Source: an uncultured Muribaculaceae bacterium (GTDB taxonomy: Bacteria > Bacteroidota > Bacteroidia > Bacteroidales > Muribaculaceae). Taken from it: a stretch of 54,454 nucleotides of DNA. The notes beneath the pieces were generated by a model. The model saw nothing but the letters and a program-made list of their open reading frames with translations, was not told where the DNA came from and did no database searches. Positions within the stretch are counted from its first letter, which is position 1. Each line of letters starts with the position of its first letter. Position numbers and translations under genes: made by a program. The stretch lies in the NCBI GenBank assembly GCA_910579675.1, contig CAJTUF010000020.1, positions 1 to 54,454 on the forward strand, given 5' to 3'. Below are positions 1-8,330 of the stretch, piece after piece.

Positions 1-85
1 ATTACGAATTACTTGTCTTGCAGAATGATAGATGATTCAGTTGCGACTCTTGGAATTACATAATCTCATTTTGACCAAGATTAGC

Positions 86-1006
86 ATGAATCCTATGTCA
101 CGATATCTCGTGGTGGTGGGTGATATACAGGAATACACCCAGTCGCCCGACGAATATATGAGCTATTTCCGTCAATCGATGGACTGGCTGGTGGTGCAGC
201 AGTCGTTTTTCAACAATATTGACATAGTTGTGCAGGTGGGTGATATCACCAACGGCAATTTCGAGTGGCAGTGGAACAATGCCGCGATGGCTCTCCGGCC
301 TGTGGCCGAAGCCATGCCGTTTATAGCTGTGACCGGCAATCACGACTACACGTGGCAACCGGGATCGGAAGATATAGCATATATCCGAGACCGCGGTTCG
401 TCGCTGCTCAATTCCTATCCTTTCAATATTTATAGATCGATGCAGGTGATAGGATATTTTGAAAACGGACGGTGCGACAATATGGCCTACCGTGTGCAGC
501 TCGGTGGCCGCCCGGCCCATTTCATAGCTCTCGAGTTCGGACCCCGACCCGAGGTGATCGACTGGGCCGAGCATATCATTGCTGCTTATCCTGCGACCGA
601 CACATATATCGTGACCCACGAATGGCTGTCGGCGCGCGGGGAGCGCCTCGACGACCATAATTGCTACGGAGTACGACAGTTTGGGGCATCTCTATCCTCC
701 TCTCCCGAAACATTATGGAACAGGCTCGTCAGGCCCTACGACAATGTCATAGCAGTGATGTGTGGCCACAACGGATTTGTCACAAGCCTCTTCACTCCCA
801 ACGATGCCGGCCGCATGGTGCCGCAGATGCTGTTCAATCTCCAGTATCAGGAAAATGGCGGCAACTCGTTGCTGCAGCTCTGGGAGATGCCTGCCGGCTC
901 CGATTCAGTGTACACCTATATATATAACACCGGTACCCGCATACACCACACCGACCCGGCCACCATGATATCTTTCTCGAGGTCACGCGCCTCCATGCCG
1001 CAATAA
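86..1006 (+). CDS. metallophosphoesterase (calcineurin-like)
   Basis: Predicted metal-dependent phosphoesterase of about 306 residues. The family's motifs appear in order: a first motif GDIQ (Gln where many members have His), VGDITNGN, TGNHDY, VTHEW and a closing CGHNG in place of the usual GHxH. The frame is open from an ATG at 32, after in-frame stops at 26 and 29, but the stretch before residue 19 is unlike the family; ATG 86 or 95 places the first metal motif near the N-terminus, as expected. No signal peptide is visible from those starts. It runs codirectionally into rdgB 26 bp downstream. The substrate cannot be inferred. Confidence 0.8.
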   Translation: MNPMSRYLVVVGDIQEYTQSPDEYMSYFRQSMDWLVVQQSFFNNIDIVVQVGDITNGNFEWQWNNAAMALRPVAEAMPFIAVTGNHDYTWQPGSEDIAYIRDRGSSLLNSYPFNIYRSMQVIGYFENGRCDNMAYRVQLGGRPAHFIALEFGPRPEVIDWAEHIIAAYPATDTYIVTHEWLSARGERLDDHNCYGVRQFGASLSSSPETLWNRLVRPYDNVIAVMCGHNGFVTSLFTPNDAGRMVPQMLFNLQYQENGGNSLLQLWEMPAGSDSVYTYIYNTGTRIHHTDPATMISFSRSRASMPQ

Positions 1007-1032
1007 TATACACCCTCCAACGTTATAATTCC

Positions 1033-1656
1033 ATGTCTTTGTCATCACCATCATCTTTCGGTCCGGCCAATGGCAAGCCTGTGCTTGTAGTGGCCACCAA
1101 CAATCAGCACAAACTCGCCGAAATAAAGGCGATAATAGGCCATAGCTTCGATGTGAAAGGGCTGGCCGATATAGGTTGCCACGACGATATCCCCGAGACG
1201 GCCGACACTCTTGCCGGCAATGCCGAGATCAAGGCCCGCTATGTCAAGGATAAGTATGGCCTCGAATGTATTGCCGACGATACCGGTCTGATAGTAGATG
1301 GTCTCGGTGGCGAGCCGGGTGTGAGATCGGCCCGCTATGCAGGCCCCGGCCATGATTCCAAGGCCAATATGGAGCTCCTGCTCGACCGTATGGTTGGGCT
1401 CCACGACCGTTCGGCCCGGTTTGTCACCGTGGTGGCACTCACTCTTGCCGATGGTGGCATAAAATTTTTCGAGGGCACGGTCGAAGGCCACATCAGTGCT
1501 TCGCCACACGGATCGGCCGGATTCGGTTATGACCCTGTGTTTGTGCCCCGCGAAGCGCCAGGACTCACTTTTGCCGAGATGAGCACCGAGTCTAAAAACG
1601 CCATTTCCCACCGCGGACGTGCCATACGCGCGCTGGCCGACTATCTCCTCCGCTGA
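1033..1656 (+). CDS. rdgB: XTP/dITP pyrophosphatase (Ham1/RdgB family)
   Basis: Cytoplasmic house-cleaning enzyme that hydrolyses non-canonical purine nucleoside triphosphates (ITP, dITP, XTP) to monophosphates, keeping them out of DNA and RNA. The 207 residues match family length. Visible signatures are the N-terminal ATNNQHKLAEI nucleotide-binding segment, ADDTGLIVDGLGGEPGVRSA with the catalytic Asp region, FGYDPVF, and the terminal SHRGRA motif. It lies between a phosphoesterase and a porZ-like gene, with 41 bp to the latter. Assignment is secure from the motifs. Confidence 0.95.
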   Translation: MSLSSPSSFGPANGKPVLVVATNNQHKLAEIKAIIGHSFDVKGLADIGCHDDIPETADTLAGNAEIKARYVKDKYGLECIADDTGLIVDGLGGEPGVRSARYAGPGHDSKANMELLLDRMVGLHDRSARFVTVVALTLADGGIKFFEGTVEGHISASPHGSAGFGYDPVFVPREAPGLTFAEMSTESKNAISHRGRAIRALADYLLR

Positions 1657-1697
1657 TTCCCTTTCAAACCGCTTTCCCCCTACATTTAATCTATTTG

Positions 1698-4139
1698 ATG
1701 CGATCTCTCTCCACTTGTATCCTGCTTGCTTCGGTAGCGCTGTCGGCTGCGGCATCGGCCGGTTCCTGGTATGTACATCCCGTTTTCGCCCCCCCGGTGA
1801 CGCGCGCCGTCGAGACCTCTACCGACATATTTTATCTTGCCGGCGGATCGCTCTTCGGCTACGATAAGGAGCGCGACGAGAGCCGGTGCTACACTGCCGA
1901 CAATTATCTGTCGTCGGCTTCCGATATTGCCGATATATTCTACGACAGCGCATCCGACCGTGTGCTGCTGGCCTACGAAGATGGAAACATTGATATACTC
2001 TATGGCGCTCCCGAGCCCGAGAAGGTGATCAATATCCCGGATATAGCCGAGGCCACCTCGGTGGGCGACTCCCGGTCGATAGCCGATGTGGCCTTTGATG
2101 CCGACACCGTATATGTGGCCACATCTTTCGGTCTGGTGAAGATGGATATGGCCAAGGGCGAGACGCTCACATCCGGCTCTTATCCCTCGTCGGTGACAGG
2201 TGTGGCGGTCACCCCTTCCCATATAGTGATGAAGTGTGGCTCCAAACTCTATTCAATTCCCAAGGGAAAGCGCATCAATACCCTCGACAATTTCACCGCT
2301 CTGACGTCGTGGGGAGGTGTGGCTCAGATGACGGCTTTATCGCCTGACAAGCTCCTGCTGAGGCGCGACACCCGGGGCAGGGAATCGCTCTACACCCTCA
2401 GTTTCAACGGCAACAGCGCTTCAGGAGCCACTGCCGTGGGCGATCCCGCCTCATCGTCGGTAGCGCCATTTATATTTACTCCCGATGGAAAGGTGAGATA
2501 TGTGACGGCTGGGGCGCTGTGGGAGATTAGCCCCGATGGGGTGGCATCGGTCATAGCACGTCTCCCCGACGAATTGGCTTCCGACGCAATTGCCTGTGCC
2601 GGAACGGTGGCCTCGGTATGGGCGGCAGGTCATACCGGCCTCGCCCGCTATGGCTACAATCCTGCTTCGGGATGGTCAATGCTATCCGACCGCTATATAC
2701 CCGCACCTCTCAGCGTGAAGCAGGTGGCTTACATCATACCGTCGGCCGACGGCCAGAGAGCCTATTTCACCAATCTCGGAGCCACTGTCTACCGCCTCGG
2801 TTATCCCACAGGCGATGAGGGCTTCAACAGGGTGCAGACAACCTCGGTGCTCGAGCCCGACGGATCGTTTAGAGATGTCACGGCATTTCCCGCTCCGGCG
2901 GTAAATGAAATAAGTATCTCGGCCCAGAAAAAGCTCGGGCAGTATCCGGTGTCGCCCGAAAAGCTGGCCGAGGATCCCGACGATCCGTCGACCTACTGGC
3001 TCTGTACCTCCAACGACGGCCTGCTCCGCATCACTGATGGAGAGCTCACAGGCCGCTACGATGAGCACAATGCTCCCTTTGTGCCCCAGTGGGGATGCAG
3101 GGTCTATGATGTGTCGTTTGACAAAGGGGGCAATATGTGGGTTGCTTCGCATACTGGCAAGGGCACCTCGGGCATATCGGTGCTCCCGGCCGCGAGTCGC
3201 CGCAAGGATCCTGCCGAGGTCACTGCCGCCGACTGGACGGTGGTCGAAATACCCGGATATTCGTCAAACAAGGATGTGCAGACTCTCCATTGCGCCCATT
3301 CCGATATGATTTTCATCACCGATGCCACTGTTGGTACCCTGCTGGTGGCGATCGACACCCGTGGAACCGCCGACGATCTATCCGACGACCGTGTGAAGGT
3401 GTGGGAGTCGCTCACCGATCAGGATGGGAGGATATTCAGCCCCACCCGACATACAGCCCTCGCCGAAGACCGCTCGGGGCGTGTGTGGCTCGGTTCCAAC
3501 GGTGGCATTGTCGAGCTCCCCTACCCTGCTCAGGCGGTGACTGACCATCTCGATGTGACACGTCTCAAGGTGCCCCGGCGCGACGGCACCAACAGTGCCG
3601 ACTATCTCCTTGAGTCGGAATTGATATATTCGATAGCTGTTGACCATGCCGACCGCAAGTGGATAGCCACTGAAGGCTCGGGTGTGTTTCTTGTGTCGCC
3701 ACGCGGCGATGAGATTCTCGAATCGTTTGACGGCTCCAACTCTCCCCTCCCCTCCAATCGCGTCAACGCCGTCTATTGCCATCCGCTGAGCAATGCCGTG
3801 TTTTTCGGCACCGACCGCGGAGTGGTAGAATACGCATCCACGGCATCGCCTGCAGCCTCGTCGTTTTCCGACATTCTGGCCTACCCCAACCCCGTGGGCC
3901 CCGACCACTCCGGCCCCGTCACCATCACTGGACTCATGGACGGATCATTGGTCAAGATAGCCGATACCGCCGGACGCGTCCTATGGCAGGGCCGATCGGA
4001 GGGGGGCATGGCTCAGTGGCCCGTCACTGATATGTCGGGTTCAAGGGTGCGCTCGGGAATCTATTATATCCTTGCGTCGCAGAGTGGGAGCGACATATCC
4101 TCGTCGGGTGCCGTAGCCAAAATCGCTGTGGTCAACTGA
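1698..4139 (+). CDS. PorZ-like beta-propeller protein with C-terminal sorting-type domain
   Basis: Exported protein of 813 residues. It has a signal peptide at about residues 1-21, then two beta-propeller regions; the opening, with SLFGYDK, NIDILYG and ATSFGLVKMD, follows the pattern of PorZ. In Porphyromonas, PorZ belongs to the attachment complex of the type IX secretion system and binds anionic LPS. The last 85 or so residues (AYPNPV, then VKIADTAGRV, then SGIYYI) resemble a type A T9SS C-terminal domain. TTG 1695 directly precedes ATG 1698, which is chosen. No other T9SS gene is in the window, so a role in that system is inferred only. Propellers of this sort also occur in hybrid sensor kinases, but no kinase domain follows here. 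Confidence 0.75.
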   Translation: MRSLSTCILLASVALSAAASAGSWYVHPVFAPPVTRAVETSTDIFYLAGGSLFGYDKERDESRCYTADNYLSSASDIADIFYDSASDRVLLAYEDGNIDILYGAPEPEKVINIPDIAEATSVGDSRSIADVAFDADTVYVATSFGLVKMDMAKGETLTSGSYPSSVTGVAVTPSHIVMKCGSKLYSIPKGKRINTLDNFTALTSWGGVAQMTALSPDKLLLRRDTRGRESLYTLSFNGNSASGATAVGDPASSSVAPFIFTPDGKVRYVTAGALWEISPDGVASVIARLPDELASDAIACAGTVASVWAAGHTGLARYGYNPASGWSMLSDRYIPAPLSVKQVAYIIPSADGQRAYFTNLGATVYRLGYPTGDEGFNRVQTTSVLEPDGSFRDVTAFPAPAVNEISISAQKKLGQYPVSPEKLAEDPDDPSTYWLCTSNDGLLRITDGELTGRYDEHNAPFVPQWGCRVYDVSFDKGGNMWVASHTGKGTSGISVLPAASRRKDPAEVTAADWTVVEIPGYSSNKDVQTLHCAHSDMIFITDATVGTLLVAIDTRGTADDLSDDRVKVWESLTDQDGRIFSPTRHTALAEDRSGRVWLGSNGGIVELPYPAQAVTDHLDVTRLKVPRRDGTNSADYLLESELIYSIAVDHADRKWIATEGSGVFLVSPRGDEILESFDGSNSPLPSNRVNAVYCHPLSNAVFFGTDRGVVEYASTASPAASSFSDILAYPNPVGPDHSGPVTITGLMDGSLVKIADTAGRVLWQGRSEGGMAQWPVTDMSGSRVRSGIYYILASQSGSDISSSGAVAKIAVVN

Positions 4140-4218
4140 TATCCCCCCACTCTCTTTCTATCATCTCCTCATCTACTGTTTCAATTGATTTATCTATCTG
4201 CTATTATTTGATCTGAAG

Positions 4219-5016
4219 ATGAAAGTCAAGACTCCCGTCGAAACCGCCGCCGCCGCTCTCGAAGCCGGGTGTGGCAAGGCATCGCTCACATCGCCGCGTA
4301 GCTTTGGGCGCCTTATGGCGCTTGCCATTGCAGCCGGTGCTTATATAGCGCTCGGTGGTGCGCTGTCGTTTGTCGTGGGCAATGGCATGCCCGGCATATC
4401 AGCCGCCAATCCCGCCATAGCCAAGCTCATGAGCGCTGTGATGTTTCCTATCGGTCTTATCCTGATCGTGGTGCTCGGAGGCGAGCTTTTTACCGGCAAT
4501 AATGCGCTGCTCATGCCTCCACTCATCAAGAAGCGGGTAGGTTTGGCGCGTGTGGCTGCCAACTGGGCTCTTGTCTATTGCGGCAATGCTGTCGGTGCGG
4601 TGGCTTTTGCTGCCGTGATGGTGTGGGGCGTAGGGCTCACGGCCCCCGAGCCTTGGCACACCGCTGCTGTCAATCTCGGAGTGGCAAAATGCTCGATGCC
4701 GTGGCTCACGGTGTTTGTGAAGGGCATCGGAGCCAACTGGTGTGTGTGTCTGGCTGTGTGGCTTGCCCTGTCGGGACATTCTCTCATTGAGAAGATGGCC
4801 GGATGCTTCCTCCCGGTGATGGGCTTTGTGGCTCTCGGCTACGAACACAGCATAGCCAATATGTTTTTTGTGCCGCTTGCCATGCTTGAAGGCTCACCGG
4901 TGGGCGTGGGGCAGTTTATCACTGCCAATCTTATTCCGGCCACGTTGGGCAATATTGCCGGAGGAGCTCTCTTCGTAGGGTCGCTGTTCAGCTGGATCCA
5001 TCTGCGCCGCGACTGA
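4219..5016 (+). CDS. formate/nitrite transporter (FNT family)
   Basis: Inner-membrane pentameric channel for small monovalent anions (formate, nitrite or hydrosulfide). The 265 residues contain about six hydrophobic segments. Both family signatures are readable: GGELFTGNNAL after the second helix, and GYEHSIANMFFVP in the later part. The N-terminal AAALEAGCGKA segment is the usual cytoplasmic amphipathic helix. The gene stands alone between the porZ-like gene (79 bp upstream) and an unknown gene. Which anion is carried cannot be decided from sequence, so no focA or nirC symbol is given. Confidence 0.92.
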   Translation: MKVKTPVETAAAALEAGCGKASLTSPRSFGRLMALAIAAGAYIALGGALSFVVGNGMPGISAANPAIAKLMSAVMFPIGLILIVVLGGELFTGNNALLMPPLIKKRVGLARVAANWALVYCGNAVGAVAFAAVMVWGVGLTAPEPWHTAAVNLGVAKCSMPWLTVFVKGIGANWCVCLAVWLALSGHSLIEKMAGCFLPVMGFVALGYEHSIANMFFVPLAMLEGSPVGVGQFITANLIPATLGNIAGGALFVGSLFSWIHLRRD

Positions 5017-5083
5017 CACGTTGCATCCGCTCGGGATGGTCCACTTTTTGAGTTGCTTGATGGGCGGTTGACGCGTTTTTTTG

Positions 5084-5091
5084 TAATTTTG
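5084..5091 (+). promoter_or_regulatory. -7 promoter element TAATTTTG
   Basis: Matches the Bacteroidetes -7 box TAnnTTTG, 8 bp before the ATG at 5100. No clear TTTG -33 box sits 19-21 bp upstream. The transcript would be almost leaderless. Confidence 0.45.
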
Positions 5092-5099
5092 CATCTGTT

Positions 5100-5642
5100 A
5101 TGGAAAACTCTTCTAATCTAAGTCTGAAATACAAGGATGAGGCCGACAGAGCTTTCGGTGCGGCCGGCATGACGGTGGCAGTTGTGGTGTGCAATGCCGA
5201 TGAGCTCATTGTGGCTGTGGATCTCGACGCTGACGATCCGGCCGATATCATGGAACTTACCGACGATTATTATCTCGCCGGATCGAGGGCCAAATCGGTG
5301 AGCGCCGCCTGGAAGCAGACTCTCTCGGCATTTCGCGCCACGGTGGTCATGGCTGCCGGCAATATACTTGCCCGCCATCTCGTAGGGCAGGAGGTACCGG
5401 TAAGTCCGTCGATAAGAGATCTGGTGAGGGAAGCGGTGGCCGACGATGGCTTGCGCGAGTGTCAGCTCGAGCCCGATGAGGCCGATGAGATCTTCTCCTC
5501 CACCTATTCATATCTCCACAGGGTTTTCTCCAACCGTGGCGTAGGGCAGATCACATCTGATTTTGCCGATATGCTGCGCCGCGAGCGCCGCCTGACCCAC
5601 GCCGATATTCTTCAGGCCATGCGTCCGCTCGCAGGTCTGTGA
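5100..5642 (+). CDS. conserved-looking hypothetical cytoplasmic protein
   Basis: I do not recognise a family in this 180-residue soluble, acidic protein. There is no signal peptide or membrane segment. The sequence is mostly helical in character, with an alternating hydrophobic stretch near residues 23-40 (MTVAVVVCNADELIVAVDLD) and a charged C-terminal half containing RRERRLTHADILQAMRP. It has a good ATG, a -7 promoter box just upstream and a strong hairpin 29 bp after the stop, so it looks like a real monocistronic gene. Its codon use matches the GC-rich neighbours. Function unknown. Confidence 0.7.
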   Translation: MENSSNLSLKYKDEADRAFGAAGMTVAVVVCNADELIVAVDLDADDPADIMELTDDYYLAGSRAKSVSAAWKQTLSAFRATVVMAAGNILARHLVGQEVPVSPSIRDLVREAVADDGLRECQLEPDEADEIFSSTYSYLHRVFSNRGVGQITSDFADMLRRERRLTHADILQAMRPLAGL

Positions 5643-5670
5643 GTCAGGCCACCTACTATTGAAATATCAG

Positions 5671-5708
5671 ATCCCGCTGCCCGACGATACTCCGACGGGC
5701 AGCGGGAT
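5671..5708. terminator. hairpin between convergent genes
   Basis: Perfect 13-bp inverted repeat (5671-5683 with 5696-5708) and a 12-nt loop. It lies between the end of the unknown gene (5642) and the end of the ATPase gene (5747, minus strand). There is no clear U-run on either side, so it may act as a bidirectional hairpin-only terminator. Confidence 0.65.
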
Positions 5709-5746
5709 TCCATATCTCTCTCCCATATGCTTCAAATCATTGCATA

Positions 5747-7009
5747 CTATGCTTTTAGACAATTGATAGGTACGACGTAAATACCGTCTTGACGCCGGTA
5801 TGCCGGCCCGGTGGCTGTGAGTATCATCATGAACGAGGGCTGATTTTTTTCGGAGATATCCGATTTAAGTTTGAGTAGATTTCTTGCACCTTCATCAATC
5901 AGATTGTCGCCTCCAAGCTTGATTTCTATCGGTGCCCATCTGCCGTCTTTAAGATGCACTATCGTGTCGCACTCCAATCCGCGGCTGTCGCGATAGTGGA
6001 GGACATTGCCGTTGAGAGTCTGCGCATATACCCTGAGATCCCGGACCGCCATGTCTTCAAACAAGAGCCCGAAGGTGTTGAGGTCTGACATCAAATCGGC
6101 CGGAGATGCCCCAAGAGCCTGTGCCGCTATGGATGAATCCACAAAATGATGCGTGGGAGTGGAACGTACCACTGTTTTTGACCTAAGATTTGGATTCCAA
6201 GCCTCCATATCCTCGATGATGAACAATTCTGTAAGTACATCGGCATATTCCTCAAAAGTCTTGTTGCTGATCGACCGGCTGTCACGTGCTGCAATATCAG
6301 CCAATATCTTGGTGGTGGGGGTCTGCGAGGATACATGACGGGCATACGCCCTCATGACAATCTTCATTATCTCGGGATTCTTGTTGCGGAAGTTAGGGTT
6401 CTCGCTGTTTGCCAGATTGAAAAGGCTCTCATAGTAGTTGGAAGTAACTTCAAGTGCCACGTCTTTATCAGGCTGAATTGACAGCGGCCACCCACCCCGG
6501 CAAAGGAGAAATGCGGTGTCCTCTAATCCGTAGCCATCGTTCATATCAAAAACTGCCGGACTGTTTCCCTCGAAAAGGGAGGAAAGCGAAACCGACCCTT
6601 TGGAATCACGGGATTCAAACAGGCTCATAGGGCGCATCATCACCCGCGTTATGCGTCCTGCTCCCGAATGGAATATATCGGAATTATCAACAGGAGTGGA
6701 GCTTCCGGTAAATATGAATTGCCCGAATCCCGGATTTTCATCAATCCAAGCCTTTGCCTGATTCCAAAGATCCGGAACAGTCTGCCATTCATCTATGAGT
6801 CTTGGCCGTTCGCCAATAAGCACATTGTAAGGCTCAATACGTGCAATTTGTATAGCCGCTTTTGTGTTAAGGCGAATTTCACTTTTGGCAAAAAGTGCGC
6901 TTGTGGTGGTTTTACCACAAAATTTAGGCCCCTCCACCAATACGACTCCACTTGACTTCATTTTTTTTGAAATGGTGGATTCGATGTATCTCGCAAGATA
7001 ATTCTCCAT
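5747..7009 (-). CDS. AAA_14 / DUF4143 family ATPase
   Basis: Predicted P-loop ATPase of 420 residues. The N-terminal AAA_14 domain has a Walker A at about 27-34 (GPKFCGKT) and a Walker B LIDEWQ at about 71-76. The C-terminal DUF4143 region carries a PD-(D/E)XK-like pattern: RDSRGLECDTIVH followed by PIEIKLG. This family is widespread and patchily distributed in Bacteroidales, often in many paralogues, and its function is not settled. Base composition is less GC-rich than the flanks. A perfect vegetative promoter and a 23-bp repeat array lie immediately upstream. It is convergent with the unknown gene at 5100-5642. Confidence 0.9.
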   Translation of the reverse strand: MENYLARYIESTISKKMKSSGVVLVEGPKFCGKTTTSALFAKSEIRLNTKAAIQIARIEPYNVLIGERPRLIDEWQTVPDLWNQAKAWIDENPGFGQFIFTGSSTPVDNSDIFHSGAGRITRVMMRPMSLFESRDSKGSVSLSSLFEGNSPAVFDMNDGYGLEDTAFLLCRGGWPLSIQPDKDVALEVTSNYYESLFNLANSENPNFRNKNPEIMKIVMRAYARHVSSQTPTTKILADIAARDSRSISNKTFEEYADVLTELFIIEDMEAWNPNLRSKTVVRSTPTHHFVDSSIAAQALGASPADLMSDLNTFGLLFEDMAVRDLRVYAQTLNGNVLHYRDSRGLECDTIVHLKDGRWAPIEIKLGGDNLIDEGARNLLKLKSDISEKNQPSFMMILTATGPAYRRQDGIYVVPINCLKA

Positions 7010-7034
7010 GATTGTAAACTGTTAATATTAAGCG

Positions 7035-7066
7035 CAAAGATACGGGGAAATCATCATACTTCCAAA
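7035..7066 (-). promoter_or_regulatory. promoter TTTG-N20-TATCTTTG of the ATPase gene
   Basis: On the minus strand the -33 box TTTG (7066-7063) is followed by exactly 20 bp and the -7 box TATCTTTG (7042-7035), a perfect Bacteroidetes vegetative promoter. The ATG is at 7009, giving a leader of about 20 nt. The -33 box falls inside the first unit of the repeat array. Confidence 0.8.
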
Positions 7067-7143
7067 TTTGTGAGCATTTCACTTCCAGTTTTGTGAGCAT
7101 TTCACTTCCAGTTTTGTGAGCATTTCACTTCCGGATTTGTGAG
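7059..7143. repeat. 23-bp tandem repeats overlapping the ATPase promoter
   Basis: Three full 23-bp units (7059-7081, 7082-7104, 7105-7127) and a partial fourth (7128-7143), in exact 23-bp register. Each full unit contains GTGAGCATTTCAC, an inverted GTGA/TCAC pair around 5 bp. The variable positions lie just after CTTCC. Unit 1 contains the -33 box of the ATPase promoter and the rest extend directly upstream. This arrangement suits an operator array, possibly for autoregulation (inference). Confidence 0.9.
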
Positions 7144-7174
7144 ATTTAGGGTGTCGGCTCAATTGTCGGCAACG

Positions 7175-7219
7175 AATAAAAAATGGCAGGCAGTCGGTTT
7201 TTATCTGACTGCCTGCCAT
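7175..7219 (-). terminator. rho-independent terminator of tRNA-Leu
   Basis: A 13-bp perfect stem (7207-7219 with 7183-7195) is followed on the minus strand by a run of Ts (7183-7178, with more T-rich sequence after it). It begins 14 bp past the tRNA 3' end. Confidence 0.88.
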
Positions 7220-7232
7220 GGTTGATGCAGGG

Positions 7233-7316
7233 TGCTCGAAGCGGGACTCGAACCCGCACAGCCGCAATGGCCAAGGGATTTTAAGTCCCTCGTGTCTACC
7301 ATTTCACCATTCGAGC
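7233..7316 (-). tRNA. tRNA-Leu (anticodon TAA)
   Basis: An 84-nt gene that folds as a class II (long variable arm) tRNA. Acceptor stem GCTCGAA pairs with TTCGAGC, followed by discriminator A. The anticodon loop CTTAAAA puts TAA at 7283-7281. The T-arm reads GGTTCGAGTCC. CCA is not fully encoded (ACCC follows), as is usual in this phylum. A perfect promoter lies upstream and a strong terminator downstream, so it is an independent unit. Confidence 0.95.
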
Positions 7317-7349
7317 CTGCTTATGAGGCCGCTGGGCGTACTCGTCCGA

Positions 7350-7381
7350 CAAAGTTACGGCCATTTTGTCTAATATCCAAA
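7350..7381 (-). promoter_or_regulatory. promoter TTTG-N20-TAACTTTG of tRNA-Leu
   Basis: Minus strand: TTTG (7381-7378), 20 bp, TAACTTTG (7357-7350). It is a perfect match about 34 bp before the mature tRNA 5' end. Confidence 0.85.
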
Positions 7382-7413
7382 CTTCGGCCACCTATTTTCG
7401 CAAGTTTTTGAAT

Positions 7414-7448
7414 TTTATTACTACGGTAATAATTACGGCAGTAATAAA
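7414..7448 (-). terminator. AT-rich inverted repeat after fic
   Basis: Perfect 9-bp arms (7414-7422 with 7440-7448), with a nested palindrome GTAATAATTAC in the loop, 9 bp past the fic stop. It is probably a weak terminator; it could also be a protein-binding palindrome. Confidence 0.5.
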
Positions 7449-7457
7449 GTTTGACAG

Positions 7458-8330
7458 TTATTCTTCTTCATAATAATACGAATAGTCGATACCCTTCATG
7501 AACATCTCTCGGTCGTTGATTTTATCGGTTAAGGCACCTTTCAGTAGAGCCTTGATATGAGTAGCATCTAAGACGCTTTCCCGCATTGCTGTGAGATATT
7601 CGTTCTTGTCAATCTGACTCCAATCTACGCAGCGTTTCAATGCACGGCGCAACATAAGGTCAAGCCAGATGCGTGTGCTACGTCCATTGCCTTCCATGAA
7701 TGGGTGTATCACGTTCATCTCAACATACTTGTCGGCTATCTCATCGAAATTCGTTTCAGGCATGCTCTCAATGGTCGGAAGAATAGTAGGAAAATGAATA
7801 CAGTTGGCAAACGTAAATCCCCCTTTTGAGATATTTTTGTTACGTATTTGTCCTGCAAACTCATACAGACCTCCAAAAAGATATGCATGAATCTGTTGCA
7901 GACTTTTAATGCTGCCCGGTTCAAAAGAGTTGAGCAGTCCGCTCTCAAATAGGGTATATGCCTTCTTTCGACTCTGACCGTCAATGGTGTTATCGCTATA
8001 TGTAAACCAGTCAAGAAACTTGCTTGCCCTATTGTTAGGGTAATACTTAGCGAGCATTATGATATCTTCGGCCGACAAGGCATCACTATTGTATTGCTTA
8101 CCATCGGCAGCTACGATTTTCACTTTGTGAGTGCCACTCACGAACTGAATGCCCTCAGTCTTAAACTTCCTTTTCAACCATCGCCAATAGTTGCCGGCTT
8201 TAGTATAGTCCGGTTCATCATTTATGGCACGTACTATATCCGTGGCAGAGAACCACCAGCAGTTGTTCTCATCATCCCAAACCGCTCTCACTTCGCGGTC
8301 ATTGAAAAATCGTATAGACTTCTTACTCAT
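7458..8330 (-). CDS. BRO-N-like/Fic-domain protein, probable AMP transferase (class III-like)
   Basis: Fic enzymes usually transfer AMP from ATP to target proteins. Residues 1-110 or so look like a BRO-N/phage-antirepressor-type domain (WWFSATDIVRAI, YWRWLKRK). Residues 120-290 are a Fic domain with the full active-site motif HPFMEGNGRSTR (His209 to Arg220). The C-terminus IDYSYYYEEE carries the (S/T)xxxE inhibitory motif, Ser284 and Glu288, in the place seen in small class III Fic proteins such as the Neisseria enzyme; Gly after Glu is replaced by Glu. The product is therefore expected to be self-inhibited until relieved. Its ATG overlaps the stop of the small upstream gene in an ATGA, indicating translational coupling. 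The sequence is AT-richer than the flanks, suggesting transfer. Confidence 0.9.
   Translation of the reverse strand: MSKKSIRFFNDREVRAVWDDENNCWWFSATDIVRAINDEPDYTKAGNYWRWLKRKFKTEGIQFVSGTHKVKIVAADGKQYNSDALSAEDIIMLAKYYPNNRASKFLDWFTYSDNTIDGQSRKKAYTLFESGLLNSFEPGSIKSLQQIHAYLFGGLYEFAGQIRNKNISKGGFTFANCIHFPTILPTIESMPETNFDEIADKYVEMNVIHPFMEGNGRSTRIWLDLMLRRALKRCVDWSQIDKNEYLTAMRESVLDATHIKALLKGALTDKINDREMFMKGIDYSYYYEEE

Noticed and set aside
32..85. N-terminal 18 residues of the first open frame as part of the phosphoesterase
   Set aside because: They match neither a signal peptide nor the family, and a start at 86 or 95 fits better. An upstream frameshift cannot be excluded at the window edge.
7059..7143. 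The 23-bp direct repeats as a CRISPR array
   Set aside because: The units are contiguous with no spacers, there are only three to four copies, and no cas genes are present.
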